This document shows, in pieces, positions 41,605 through 48,637 of a DNA stretch of 64,000 nt (positions are counted from its first letter, which is position 1; each line of letters begins with the position of its first letter). Location: assembly GCA_023411215.1 (NCBI GenBank), contig JAEYOY010000010.1, forward strand, positions 1-64,000, given 5' to 3'. The notes under the pieces were generated by a model that made no database searches, was not told where the DNA came from, and saw only the letters and a program-made list of their open reading frames with translations. This DNA comes from Bacillota bacterium (lineage in GTDB: Bacteria; Bacillota; Clostridia; Lachnospirales; Lachnospiraceae). The translations under genes and the position numbers were made by a program.

Positions 41605-41938
41605 GTTTCACCTCATATGATATTTAGTTAAGACGGTCAATATATTGCCGAATTGAGTTCTTATTATAACAGCTGTCAGAGGCTGTTTCTGTGACGTTAT
41701 CACATGACAATTCCACTTATGCAAGGAGCTTCTTAAGCTTCTTAAAGGATGAACCATGAAAAATGTGATTTAATCCACACGAACGGTATGAAGCAGAAGA
41801 AGTTTGAGATAATTGACGGTTATACCATAAAATATCACGCGAATGGAAAAACTATATGGACTTAGAACAACTAAGAAGCTGATTATGGAATGCAATGAAT
41901 GAGTTACATTAAGATAAGCAAGGGAGGATTGCAGCAAC
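41605..41938. other. 334-bp divergent intergenic region
   Basis: It separates the Fe-S membrane protein (minus) from the ABC ATPase gene (plus). The left part holds the minus-strand promoter and palindrome described separately. The right part (about 41720-41920) shows no gene, riboswitch or repeat I can name; an AGGGAGGA ribosome site ends it. No TPP or other riboswitch consensus was found, although the transporter resembles thiamine-precursor systems. Confidence 0.45.
41663..41704 (-). promoter_or_regulatory. Minus-strand promoter with Crp/Fnr-like palindrome at about -41
   Basis: TGTGA-CGTTA-TCACA (41690-41704) is a perfect inverted repeat close to the Crp/Fnr consensus but with a 5-base rather than 6-base centre. 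On the minus strand a perfect TATAAT (plus coordinates 41663-41668) predicts a transcript start near 41656, which puts the palindrome centre at -41. No good -35 hexamer is present. This is the geometry of a class II activated promoter; the regulator is inferred. Confidence 0.5.
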
Positions 41939-42670
41939 TTGAAGGATTTTATTTATATCGATCATGTATCGTACTCCTTTGGACAGCAAGAAGTACTAAA
42001 GGATGTTAATCTTTCTTTGGAAAAGGCGTGCTCTTACGCACTTATTGGCAAATCCGGTTCGGGGAAGACAACATTACTTAATCTGATTGCCGGTTTTAAG
42101 CAACCGGACAGCGGAATAATTAAGATGAAGGGAACAATGATAAAGGGACCAAGAAGAGAGACCGCATTTCTTTTCCAGGAGCTGGGGCTATTTCCATGGC
42201 AGACGGTTGAGGAAGCGGTAGCTATGCCCTTAAAACTGATGGGTCACAAGCAGGGCAGTCAGGGTGCCGTTGACGAGCTGCTAACACATATGCGGCTTCA
42301 AAATCACAAGGATAAGTACCCAAAGGAACTGAGCGGAGGAGAACGTCAACGAGTAGCGTTAGCTAGGACCTTGATTAGTGAACCCGAGCTTTTACTGATG
42401 GACGAGCCAACCTCTGCTCTTGATGCGATGACGAAGGAAGAGCTTCAAAGGCTTATTCTAAGCGAGCAGCAAAGAAGAGAGTCTACTCTGCTGTTTGTTA
42501 CACATGATATAGAAGAGGCTATGCTTCTCGGACAGTATATCCTGTTGTTGGGAGAGGATAAAAGGGTAATAAAACTTGAGAATCCCTATTATATGATTGA
42601 TAACCCCAGGGAGCAGCTTGGCTTTTATGAGGAATGCATTAAGCTTAGGCAGTTGCTTAAGATCGAATGA
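41939..42670 (+). CDS. ABC transporter ATPase (SsuB/TauB/ThiZ type)
   Basis: A 243-residue ATPase of the nitrate/sulfonate/taurine and thiamine-precursor class. Walker A GKSGSGKTT near residue 37, Q-loop FLFQELGLFPWQTVEEAVAM (the LFPWxTV motif is a class signature), signature LSGGERQRVALARTL, Walker B LLLMDEPTSALD, and FVTHDIEEA. TTG start, with GGGAGGA about 11 bases upstream. The permease gene follows after 170 bases that contain a dispersed repeat. The binding protein is encoded on the other strand at 43777. The substrate is unknown. Confidence 0.93.
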   Translation: MKDFIYIDHVSYSFGQQEVLKDVNLSLEKACSYALIGKSGSGKTTLLNLIAGFKQPDSGIIKMKGTMIKGPRRETAFLFQELGLFPWQTVEEAVAMPLKLMGHKQGSQGAVDELLTHMRLQNHKDKYPKELSGGERQRVALARTLISEPELLLMDEPTSALDAMTKEELQRLILSEQQRRESTLLFVTHDIEEAMLLGQYILLLGEDKRVIKLENPYYMIDNPREQLGFYEECIKLRQLLKIE

Positions 42671-42742
42671 TTAGATAATACCTTAATCCGGTATCCACAA
42701 GGAGGTATAGATTGCAAAATCAGAAATTTTTTAATCGGCAGA

Positions 42743-42806
42743 TTTGTGCCTGCGTCATTCCAAAGTATAAATAGGGTGTAAGCATGCATTGCACACTTGG
42801 CACAAA
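42743..42806. repeat. Dispersed element, copy B, inside the ABC transporter operon
   Basis: TTTGTGCC (42743-42750) and GGCACAAA (42799-42806) enclose TGCGTCATTCC, AGGGTGTAAGCATGC and an inner GTGT/ACAC pairing. It shares TTTGTGCCTGCGTC and the AGGGT..GCATG core with the element at 25527. It sits between the ATPase and permease genes and ends just before the permease ribosome site (AAAGGAGGG). Confidence 0.55.
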
Positions 42807-42839
42807 CTAATTCAAAGGAGGGCTTCTTGTATAGTTAGT

Positions 42840-43583
42840 ATGAAAAAGATAAAAAGTATCCTATTTCGTCTATTAACCGGATTTGTCTGCTTCCTTATCC
42901 TTTGGGAGCTCCTACATCTGATGCTAAAAACTCATACGATTCCAGCTCCAGTGGAAACCATTCAATACATGTTTACTGTTCCAAATAAGCTGTTTTACCA
43001 TTGTATGGCCAGTTTTTTGAGGGTATTGACTGCGATCAGTATTTCTCTAATCATAGGGGTTCCTGCCGGAGTGCTCATTGGAGTAAATAAAACGTGTAAC
43101 AGAATATTATCTCCGCTACTGTATTTCATTTATCCGATTCCCAAGGTGGCTTTTCTTCCGGTCTTCATGCTGTTATATGGACTTGGAAATACCTCGAAGA
43201 TTATACTGATTATTTGGATCATTATCTTTCAGATTGTGTTGTCAATTCGGGATGGAGTGGAGCAGATATCGCCTTTATTTTTCAAGGTAATGGACAGCTT
43301 CTGTGTCACAACCGGGCAGCGGTATCGATATCTGATTCTGCCTGCGGTTCTTCCTCAGATATTCTCCGGGCTACGAATCAGTATTGGAATATCACTGGCG
43401 TCACTGTTCTTTGCAGAGAATTATGCTACGGTCTATGGAATCGGATATTATATTCTGAGCGCCTGGACTAAGATGAATTATGTGGAGATGTTCGGCGGTA
43501 TTTTATCCTTGGGTTTCCTTGGAATTATCATGTTTTTAATCCTGGATAGGCTAGAAGCAATCTGTGTACCATGGACAAAATAA
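42840..43583 (+). CDS. ABC transporter permease (SsuC/TauC/ThiX type)
   Basis: A 247-residue permease with six membrane helices. The class motif lies after helix 4: EQISPLFFKVMDSFCVTTGQ RYRYLILPAVLPQIFSGLRI, where the family has E-A-A-...-G-...-I-x-L-P. The C-terminus GILSLGFLGIIMFLILDRLE is typical of the group. The ATG at 42840 gives a normal basic N-terminus; AAAGGAGGG lies 17 bases upstream, rather far. An ATG at 42783 would place the N-terminus in the repeat and is unlikely. It works with the ATPase upstream; the binding-protein gene faces it. Confidence 0.9.
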   Translation: MKKIKSILFRLLTGFVCFLILWELLHLMLKTHTIPAPVETIQYMFTVPNKLFYHCMASFLRVLTAISISLIIGVPAGVLIGVNKTCNRILSPLLYFIYPIPKVAFLPVFMLLYGLGNTSKIILIIWIIIFQIVLSIRDGVEQISPLFFKVMDSFCVTTGQRYRYLILPAVLPQIFSGLRISIGISLASLFFAENYATVYGIGYYILSAWTKMNYVEMFGGILSLGFLGIIMFLILDRLEAICVPWTK

Positions 43584-43657
43584 GCTTACATAAACTAGAC
43601 TAGCTTCTTTGATAAACCATGTATTCAAGAGATACCGTCATGGAACGTATAACCAAA

Positions 43658-43720
43658 AGAAAAAGATGGATCAGCTCCCCGTCATACATCGAGTGAAGGG
43701 AGCTGATCCATCTTTCTTTC
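43658..43720. terminator. Bidirectional terminator between convergent genes
   Basis: AAAGATGGATCAGCTCCC (43662-43679) pairs perfectly over 18 bp with GGGAGCTGATCCATCTTT (43698-43715). A-rich sequence lies on the left and T-rich on the right, so it can stop transcripts from both the permease gene and the binding-protein gene. Confidence 0.9.
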
Positions 43721-43776
43721 AAGGCTTATTTATGATGCGACAGCCTCAAGCTATTGTTGAACTGTATTATTCCTAT

Positions 43777-44793
43777 TTATTCCATAAAGGTGAAGTCTGT
43801 CAGCTCACCATAGGAGTAAATTCTGCTGATCATCCCCTTATCCTTCGTCCAGGAGATGATTTTATCAAACTGGTCCTGATCGATCGTACCGGCATACTGG
43901 AAATCTCCGATCATACCTGTAAGGTAATTATCGATTGCAGCAGGGAATTGATAATTCGTTAATATGCTGCTATACTCTGCTACATCAGTACTGTTCATGT
44001 AATCCACGGCTTTATTATAAGCTTTGTAGAAGGCTTTGATGTCGCCTGCATAATTCGTTAACATCTCCTCAGTAAACTGAAGAGTACCGCCTTTGATTCC
44101 GGCTTCCTTTGAGCTTCCAAGAAGATGAGCACCTTGCTCCACTAACATACCGGCCTGAGGCTCTGTAAATAATACACCATCAATCTGATTCGACATCAAA
44201 GCTTCTGCTCTTCCCGAGAAGGAAGGGATTTCTACTATCTCATAGCTGAATCCAAAATCTGCCGCAAAGTCATCCATGATATATTCCAGAATGAAATTAG
44301 GTACCAGCGAAATTTTCTTTCCACTGAGTTCTTCCATCTTAATAATACCGGAGTTGGGGGAGGATAATATCTTGAAATCCTCGCTGATATCTGAGGTGAT
44401 CTTCATGGCAAGCCCTTTATCGACAAAGGCTGCGCAGGTCATGACATCACCGATTACCGCATCCAGTTCCTTAGCCTGAACAGCTACATTACGATCATTT
44501 GGTGAAGAGAAGGCTTGTATGGTTACATTCACATTCGCTTCCTCAAAAAAGCCCTTTTCTTTTGCGAGAATAATGGGAATGGCAGACTCGGCCGGTAATA
44601 TTCCGATGGTGAGCTCGTGACCGGAGGGGACCATGTCGTTAGCAGCTTCTGTAGTTGGTGCAGCTTCAGGAGCTTGGGAAGGAGCCTGCGTTGGTGTTTG
44701 GGTTGGTACTGTAACATCCTTTGTTTCTTTTGTACATGCGGTTAATGTAAGGGTAGCTATTAGCAATAAAACAATTCTGAGTACTTTTTTCAT
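43777..44793 (-). CDS. ABC transporter substrate-binding lipoprotein (NMT1/THI5-like)
   Basis: A 338-residue lipoprotein with signal peptide ending at LTAC (Cys20) and a linker rich in Pro, Thr and Gln/Glu (about residues 28-55). The mature part is the NMT1/SsuA class: HELTIGILPAESAIPIILAK, GFFEEANVNVTIQAFSSPND, and LSGKKISLVPNF. Proteins of this class bind pyrimidine thiamine precursors, sulfonates, riboflavin or similar small molecules. It is the likely partner of the ATPase and permease on the opposite strand, and it follows a polysaccharide deacetylase gene with a 41-base gap on its own strand. Confidence 0.9.
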   Translation of the reverse strand: MKKVLRIVLLLIATLTLTACTKETKDVTVPTQTPTQAPSQAPEAAPTTEAANDMVPSGHELTIGILPAESAIPIILAKEKGFFEEANVNVTIQAFSSPNDRNVAVQAKELDAVIGDVMTCAAFVDKGLAMKITSDISEDFKILSSPNSGIIKMEELSGKKISLVPNFILEYIMDDFAADFGFSYEIVEIPSFSGRAEALMSNQIDGVLFTEPQAGMLVEQGAHLLGSSKEAGIKGGTLQFTEEMLTNYAGDIKAFYKAYNKAVDYMNSTDVAEYSSILTNYQFPAAIDNYLTGMIGDFQYAGTIDQDQFDKIISWTKDKGMISRIYSYGELTDFTFME

Positions 44794-44834
44794 TTGATTT
44801 ATGTCTCCTTTTTGCAGTAAAATATTTCTTCCTG

Positions 44835-45581
44835 TTAGAGTTGTTTCTTAAAATCATCTAAAGTCATAAAATAGGGGATAACATTACGCTTTAGAAGTAG
44901 TGAATCGGTATTGATATCATTCTTGCCGTTATTACTGGTAAAGGCCAGCTGGAAGCCCTTGCTTCGCAGTAATTCCACATTACGGTCAGCATATAGGCCA
45001 AAGGGATAAGCAAAGACAGTCTTTGCCCTTATGAGGGGATTCGCGTTACATCGATCCAAATCCTCTGATAGCTCCTGGTCACTGACCTCCATCATGATGC
45101 TGGTTGTCATTCCTGTTCTAGTATGGAATAGGTCGGTGTGATTTGCATATTCAAAAACATCAGCCATTGATACAAGTTCTTCCTCCGTAAGGCACACAGA
45201 CCGTTCCGAATCAAAAGGCTCACTGATTGCATTTATCCAACCGGTAACAACAAAGGCAGTAGCACTAAATTGATATTTTTTTAGAAGAGGATATACATAA
45301 CGGGCGATGGATTGGTAACAATCATCAAAGGTCAATAATACTGACTTCTCCGGTAATTCGTTCCCATTATGATAGTAATCAATAACTTGCGAAAGAGTTA
45401 AGGCTTGGTACCCGTTTTCGTATAGATATTCCATCTGCTCCCGGAAATTCTCCAATGATACAAATAGGGGAGAGGGAAGATTATCCTCATAATTCTGCCG
45501 TACCTTGATAGGAGAGGACTGATCTGGATGAAGCATACTTTGTTCCCGTATTTCGTGATACATTAAAGTGGTAAAAGACAT
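44835..45581 (-). CDS. Polysaccharide deacetylase (NodB-type, CE4)
   Basis: 248 residues. The NodB motifs are LLTFDDCY (D86-D87) and EYANHTDLFH (H148 and H153), with AYPFG as motif 3 (FAYPFGLYADRNVELLRSKG). It starts TLMYHEIRE, as in other clostridial members. The motif set supports a metal-dependent deacetylase acting on N-acetylated sugars. There is no signal peptide or membrane segment, so it may act in the cytoplasm or be exported by another route. TTGGAGAA precedes the ATG. It is upstream of the binding-protein gene on the same strand, so the two are probably one transcript, an unusual pairing. Confidence 0.88.
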   Translation of the reverse strand: MSFTTLMYHEIREQSMLHPDQSSPIKVRQNYEDNLPSPLFVSLENFREQMEYLYENGYQALTLSQVIDYYHNGNELPEKSVLLTFDDCYQSIARYVYPLLKKYQFSATAFVVTGWINAISEPFDSERSVCLTEEELVSMADVFEYANHTDLFHTRTGMTTSIMMEVSDQELSEDLDRCNANPLIRAKTVFAYPFGLYADRNVELLRSKGFQLAFTSNNGKNDINTDSLLLKRNVIPYFMTLDDFKKQL

Positions 45582-45840
45582 TCTATATTCTCCAATCTGG
45601 TTTCGATTTGTAATAAGTAAAACCAGTTATAAAGTATAACACAATATTTCCTAAAGTGGTATCTTTTATTCATAAAAAAATATAGCTGTGAAAGTTAGTT
45701 AACAGTATTTTAACACTAAGATGTTGATAGAATATACATTACAATAGGTAATATATTTATGTAAAGATAATAACTAGTTGTCGGTATATCAGACTGGACA
45801 AGCCAGGTGACAAGGAGTGAATCAAATAATGTACTCAATG

Positions 45841-45884
45841 AAAGACGGATAGGATCCAAATTGTCTGGAGCCTATCCGTCTTCT
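45841..45884. terminator. Terminator downstream of the GH43 gene
   Basis: AAGACGGATAGG pairs with CCTATCCGTCTT, with inner TCC/GGA pairing after a bulge; flanks are A-rich on the left and TTCTTA on the right. It lies 13 bases beyond the GH43 stop codon (minus strand). Confidence 0.75.
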
Positions 45885-45896
45885 TAAATTCATCTA

Positions 45897-46892
45897 TTAA
45901 GCATTCGTTTCGTTCTCATAAGGCTTAATGGTCACAATCGTTCCGTCTTCGTTGTACTTCAGTTCTGTATATTTCACACAGCGCTTATGGTTAACCCCAC
46001 CGGATAAGGAACTGTCATGATAAAAGAGATACCATTTGTCCTTAAATTGAATGATAGAGTGATGCGTTGTCCATCCGATTACCGGTTCCAGAATTCTGCC
46101 TTGATAAGTGAAAGGTCCTTCCGGATTCTTACTGATGGCATAAACAAGATAATGAGTGCTTCCGGTTGAATAGGATAAATAGTAATACCCGTTATACTTA
46201 TGCATCCAAGGACCTTCAAAATATCTTCTGTCCTCATCTCCGGCAGTCAAAGGATTGCCATGTTCATCAAGGATTGTTATCATCTTTGGTTCATCCTTAA
46301 AGGTAAGAAGATCATCGCTCAACTCTGCTACTATCGGTCCTAAGGCAGGATCAGTAACAGCGGGACCTTCTGCATTCGGTATAAAGGTACCGGTTGCCCA
46401 TTTTTCTAACTGACCGCCCCAGAGGCCGCCATAATATATATATGCCTTGCCGTCATCATCAACAAATACAGCGGGATCGATGCTGTAGCTTCCCGGAATA
46501 TAATCAGGCTCAGCTGTGAAGGGACCTGCTGGATTTTTGCTGGTTGCAACACCGATTCGGAAGATACCGTCTTTATCTCTTGCCGGGAAGAACAGATAAT
46601 ATGTGCCGTTCTTATAGGCAACATCAGGAGCCCACATTTGATTGCTTACCCAGGGAACATCCTTCATATGAAGAGCTTCGCCATGATCAACACAGGGGGA
46701 GCCAATATCATCCAAAGAAAGGACGTGATAATCCTCCATTCTATATTGGTCTCCATTGTCATTATCGGGACCATCATGATCTAAATCATGAGAAGGGTAA
46801 ATGTAAATTTTGCCGTCAAAGACATGTGCTGACGGATCTGCAGTAAAAATATGAGTAACTAAAGGTTGGTTAGGGTTTGTAATAGCTTCCAT
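45897..46892 (-). CDS. Glycoside hydrolase family 43 (beta-xylosidase/arabinofuranosidase type)
   Basis: A 331-residue five-bladed propeller enzyme without signal peptide, so cytoplasmic. The three catalytic acids are in place: D19 in FTADPSAHVFDG (base), D139 in YSIDPAVFVDDDG (pKa modulator), E226 in YFEGPWMHKY (acid). GH43 enzymes release xylose or arabinose from xylan fragments; the substrate cannot be fixed from sequence. GGAGATAAGAAC lies ahead of the ATG. It is divergent from the GH10 xylanase gene, with about 300 bases between, so the two make a small xylan module: xylanase outside, GH43 inside. Confidence 0.93.
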   Translation of the reverse strand: MEAITNPNQPLVTHIFTADPSAHVFDGKIYIYPSHDLDHDGPDNDNGDQYRMEDYHVLSLDDIGSPCVDHGEALHMKDVPWVSNQMWAPDVAYKNGTYYLFFPARDKDGIFRIGVATSKNPAGPFTAEPDYIPGSYSIDPAVFVDDDGKAYIYYGGLWGGQLEKWATGTFIPNAEGPAVTDPALGPIVAELSDDLLTFKDEPKMITILDEHGNPLTAGDEDRRYFEGPWMHKYNGYYYLSYSTGSTHYLVYAISKNPEGPFTYQGRILEPVIGWTTHHSIIQFKDKWYLFYHDSSLSGGVNHKRCVKYTELKYNEDGTIVTIKPYENETNA

Positions 46893-47193
46893 GTTCTTAT
46901 CTCCATTATCTTTTTAATTAACAATAAATATTATAACAAGATTACTATCCTTTTACTTCGCAAAAGTTGACATGTTGTTCTGAATTAAAGTCAATTTTAC
47001 GAAATCCAGAGTGTAGATAGTTAAATGATGGAAAAGTGAGAGAAAGACCACAATATTTGATTAGACATAACAAGAATGTAATGATATATTTTGTTGATAC
47101 GATATACAAAGCAATCCTTTCGGCTTGCTTAAGCGATTAATTCATTACAAGTGAATTCATTCATCTTGTATAAAGGAGGAATAATAAATTCGT
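46893..47193. other. Shared 301-bp regulatory region between GH43 and GH10 genes
   Basis: No gene. AAAAGTTGAC (46962-46971) and GTCAATTTTA (46990-46999) form an imperfect inverted repeat with an 18-base centre, a candidate operator for both genes. A minus-strand TATAAT (46929-46934 on plus) is a possible -10 for GH43. AAAGGAGGA near 47172-47180 is the xylanase ribosome site. Confidence 0.4.
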
Positions 47194-48489
47194 ATGAGAC
47201 AGAAAACATGGAAAGCTGTAGCGATTTTTATGACTGTTTGGATGCTGGTGGTTACTGCCGGATGCTCTAAAACAGAGGATATTAAGACCGGTAATAAGGA
47301 GACTTCCAGTGAAGAGATTAAGATAGCGGAGGGCGAAGCGAACAACAATACATCGAAGGCAGAGACAAAGGAACCTTCCGGAACGGAAGGGCCGATAGTA
47401 ACGAAAGAGCCTACAGTAACCGTAGTGCCTGCAGTGACCGAAGTGCCTGAAGGAAACGAAAGTGGAATAATGGAGGTATATGCTAAGTTTGGAATGAAGG
47501 CAGGAACCTGTTTATCGGATGCAATGATAGCAGATGAAAAATTAACGGATATCATTACAAAGAATTTTAATCAGATTACTCTGGAGAATTACCTGAAGCC
47601 TGATTATATTCTTAATAGGAATAAAAGCATTGAGACAGGAGAGCTTACTGTCGAGTTTAATAAAAACACAACTGCTTTATTGGACTGGGCCAAGAGCAAT
47701 GGCATGGCAGTACGTGGGCATGTACTGGTATGGTATAGTCAGACACCGGACTGGATTTTCTATGAGGATTTTGATAAGAGCAAAAAATTGGTTGACCGGG
47801 ACACAATGCTGGCAAGAATGGAGAGCTATATAAAGCAGACCTTTAAACAGCTGGAGGACCTTGGTTATCTTGATAGCTTCTATGCATATGACATCGTGAA
47901 TGAAGCCATTATGGAGGATGGAAGCTATCGTGATTGTCTGTGGAAGCAGATAATAGGAGATGATTATATCTGGCAGGCGTTCCATTATGCAGATCAGTAT
48001 GCTCCGGAAAGCGTTAAGCTATACTACAATGATTATAACGAGCAGTTTAAGACCAAACACATAGTGACATTAGCGCAGTCCTTAGTGGATGAAACCGGTA
48101 GATCTCTGATTGACGGAATAGGATGCCAGGGCCATCTTTATACGCAGGATTCGATTAGCAGCTATATTACAACGCTCAAGGCTTTCAGTGCTATTGGACT
48201 CGATGTCCAGATAACCGAGCTAGATGTCAGTCTTGGTACCTGGCAGAACATCTTAAGTGCTACGGAGGATACACGGAAGGTACAAGGGCAGTATTATTAT
48301 GAACTGATTAACCGAATTATCGAAGAAAACAAAGCAGGAAACACCAAAGTATCCGGCATTACGTTCTGGGGCTTTGTTGATAGCCTGTCTTGGAGAAGCG
48401 ATCGTAGTCCGTTACTGTTTGATGGTAATCTTGTACCAAAATACTCCTATTACGGTGCAAAACAAGATCGTATTAATGCAGGTTACTAA
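47194..48489 (+). CDS. Endo-1,4-beta-xylanase, GH10, lipid-anchored
   Basis: A 431-residue secreted lipoprotein: signal peptide ending at TAGC (Cys24), a linker of about 60 residues rich in Thr, Glu, Val and Pro, and a GH10 barrel to the end. The acid/base is E237 in YDIVNEAI and the nucleophile is E342 in VQITELDVS. Further GH10 landmarks are QITLENYLKPDYI, MAVRGHVLVWYSQTPDW and ITFWGFVDSLSWR. It cleaves xylan outside the cell, held on the membrane, and its products would be finished by the divergently encoded GH43. No carbohydrate-binding module is present. Confidence 0.95.
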   Translation: MRQKTWKAVAIFMTVWMLVVTAGCSKTEDIKTGNKETSSEEIKIAEGEANNNTSKAETKEPSGTEGPIVTKEPTVTVVPAVTEVPEGNESGIMEVYAKFGMKAGTCLSDAMIADEKLTDIITKNFNQITLENYLKPDYILNRNKSIETGELTVEFNKNTTALLDWAKSNGMAVRGHVLVWYSQTPDWIFYEDFDKSKKLVDRDTMLARMESYIKQTFKQLEDLGYLDSFYAYDIVNEAIMEDGSYRDCLWKQIIGDDYIWQAFHYADQYAPESVKLYYNDYNEQFKTKHIVTLAQSLVDETGRSLIDGIGCQGHLYTQDSISSYITTLKAFSAIGLDVQITELDVSLGTWQNILSATEDTRKVQGQYYYELINRIIEENKAGNTKVSGITFWGFVDSLSWRSDRSPLLFDGNLVPKYSYYGAKQDRINAGY

Positions 48490-48637
48490 GGATAGCTGTG
48501 AATATTTGTACTGTTTACAAGGAAGTTAGATAAAGGATGTACTTGTCACAATAGCTAATATGCTTCATATCTTAATACTATCTAATATAGATGTATATTC
48601 GATAATATTGAATGAGTATTATTAGTTGAGGTGCGTA

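Noticed and set aside
41720..41938. Possible TPP riboswitch ahead of the NMT1-type transporter
   Set aside because: No CUGAGA or other conserved TPP core sequence is present.
43609..43962. 117-codon plus-strand frame after the permease gene
   Set aside because: It runs through the strong bidirectional terminator and overlaps the end of the binding-protein gene on the other strand; there is no ribosome site.
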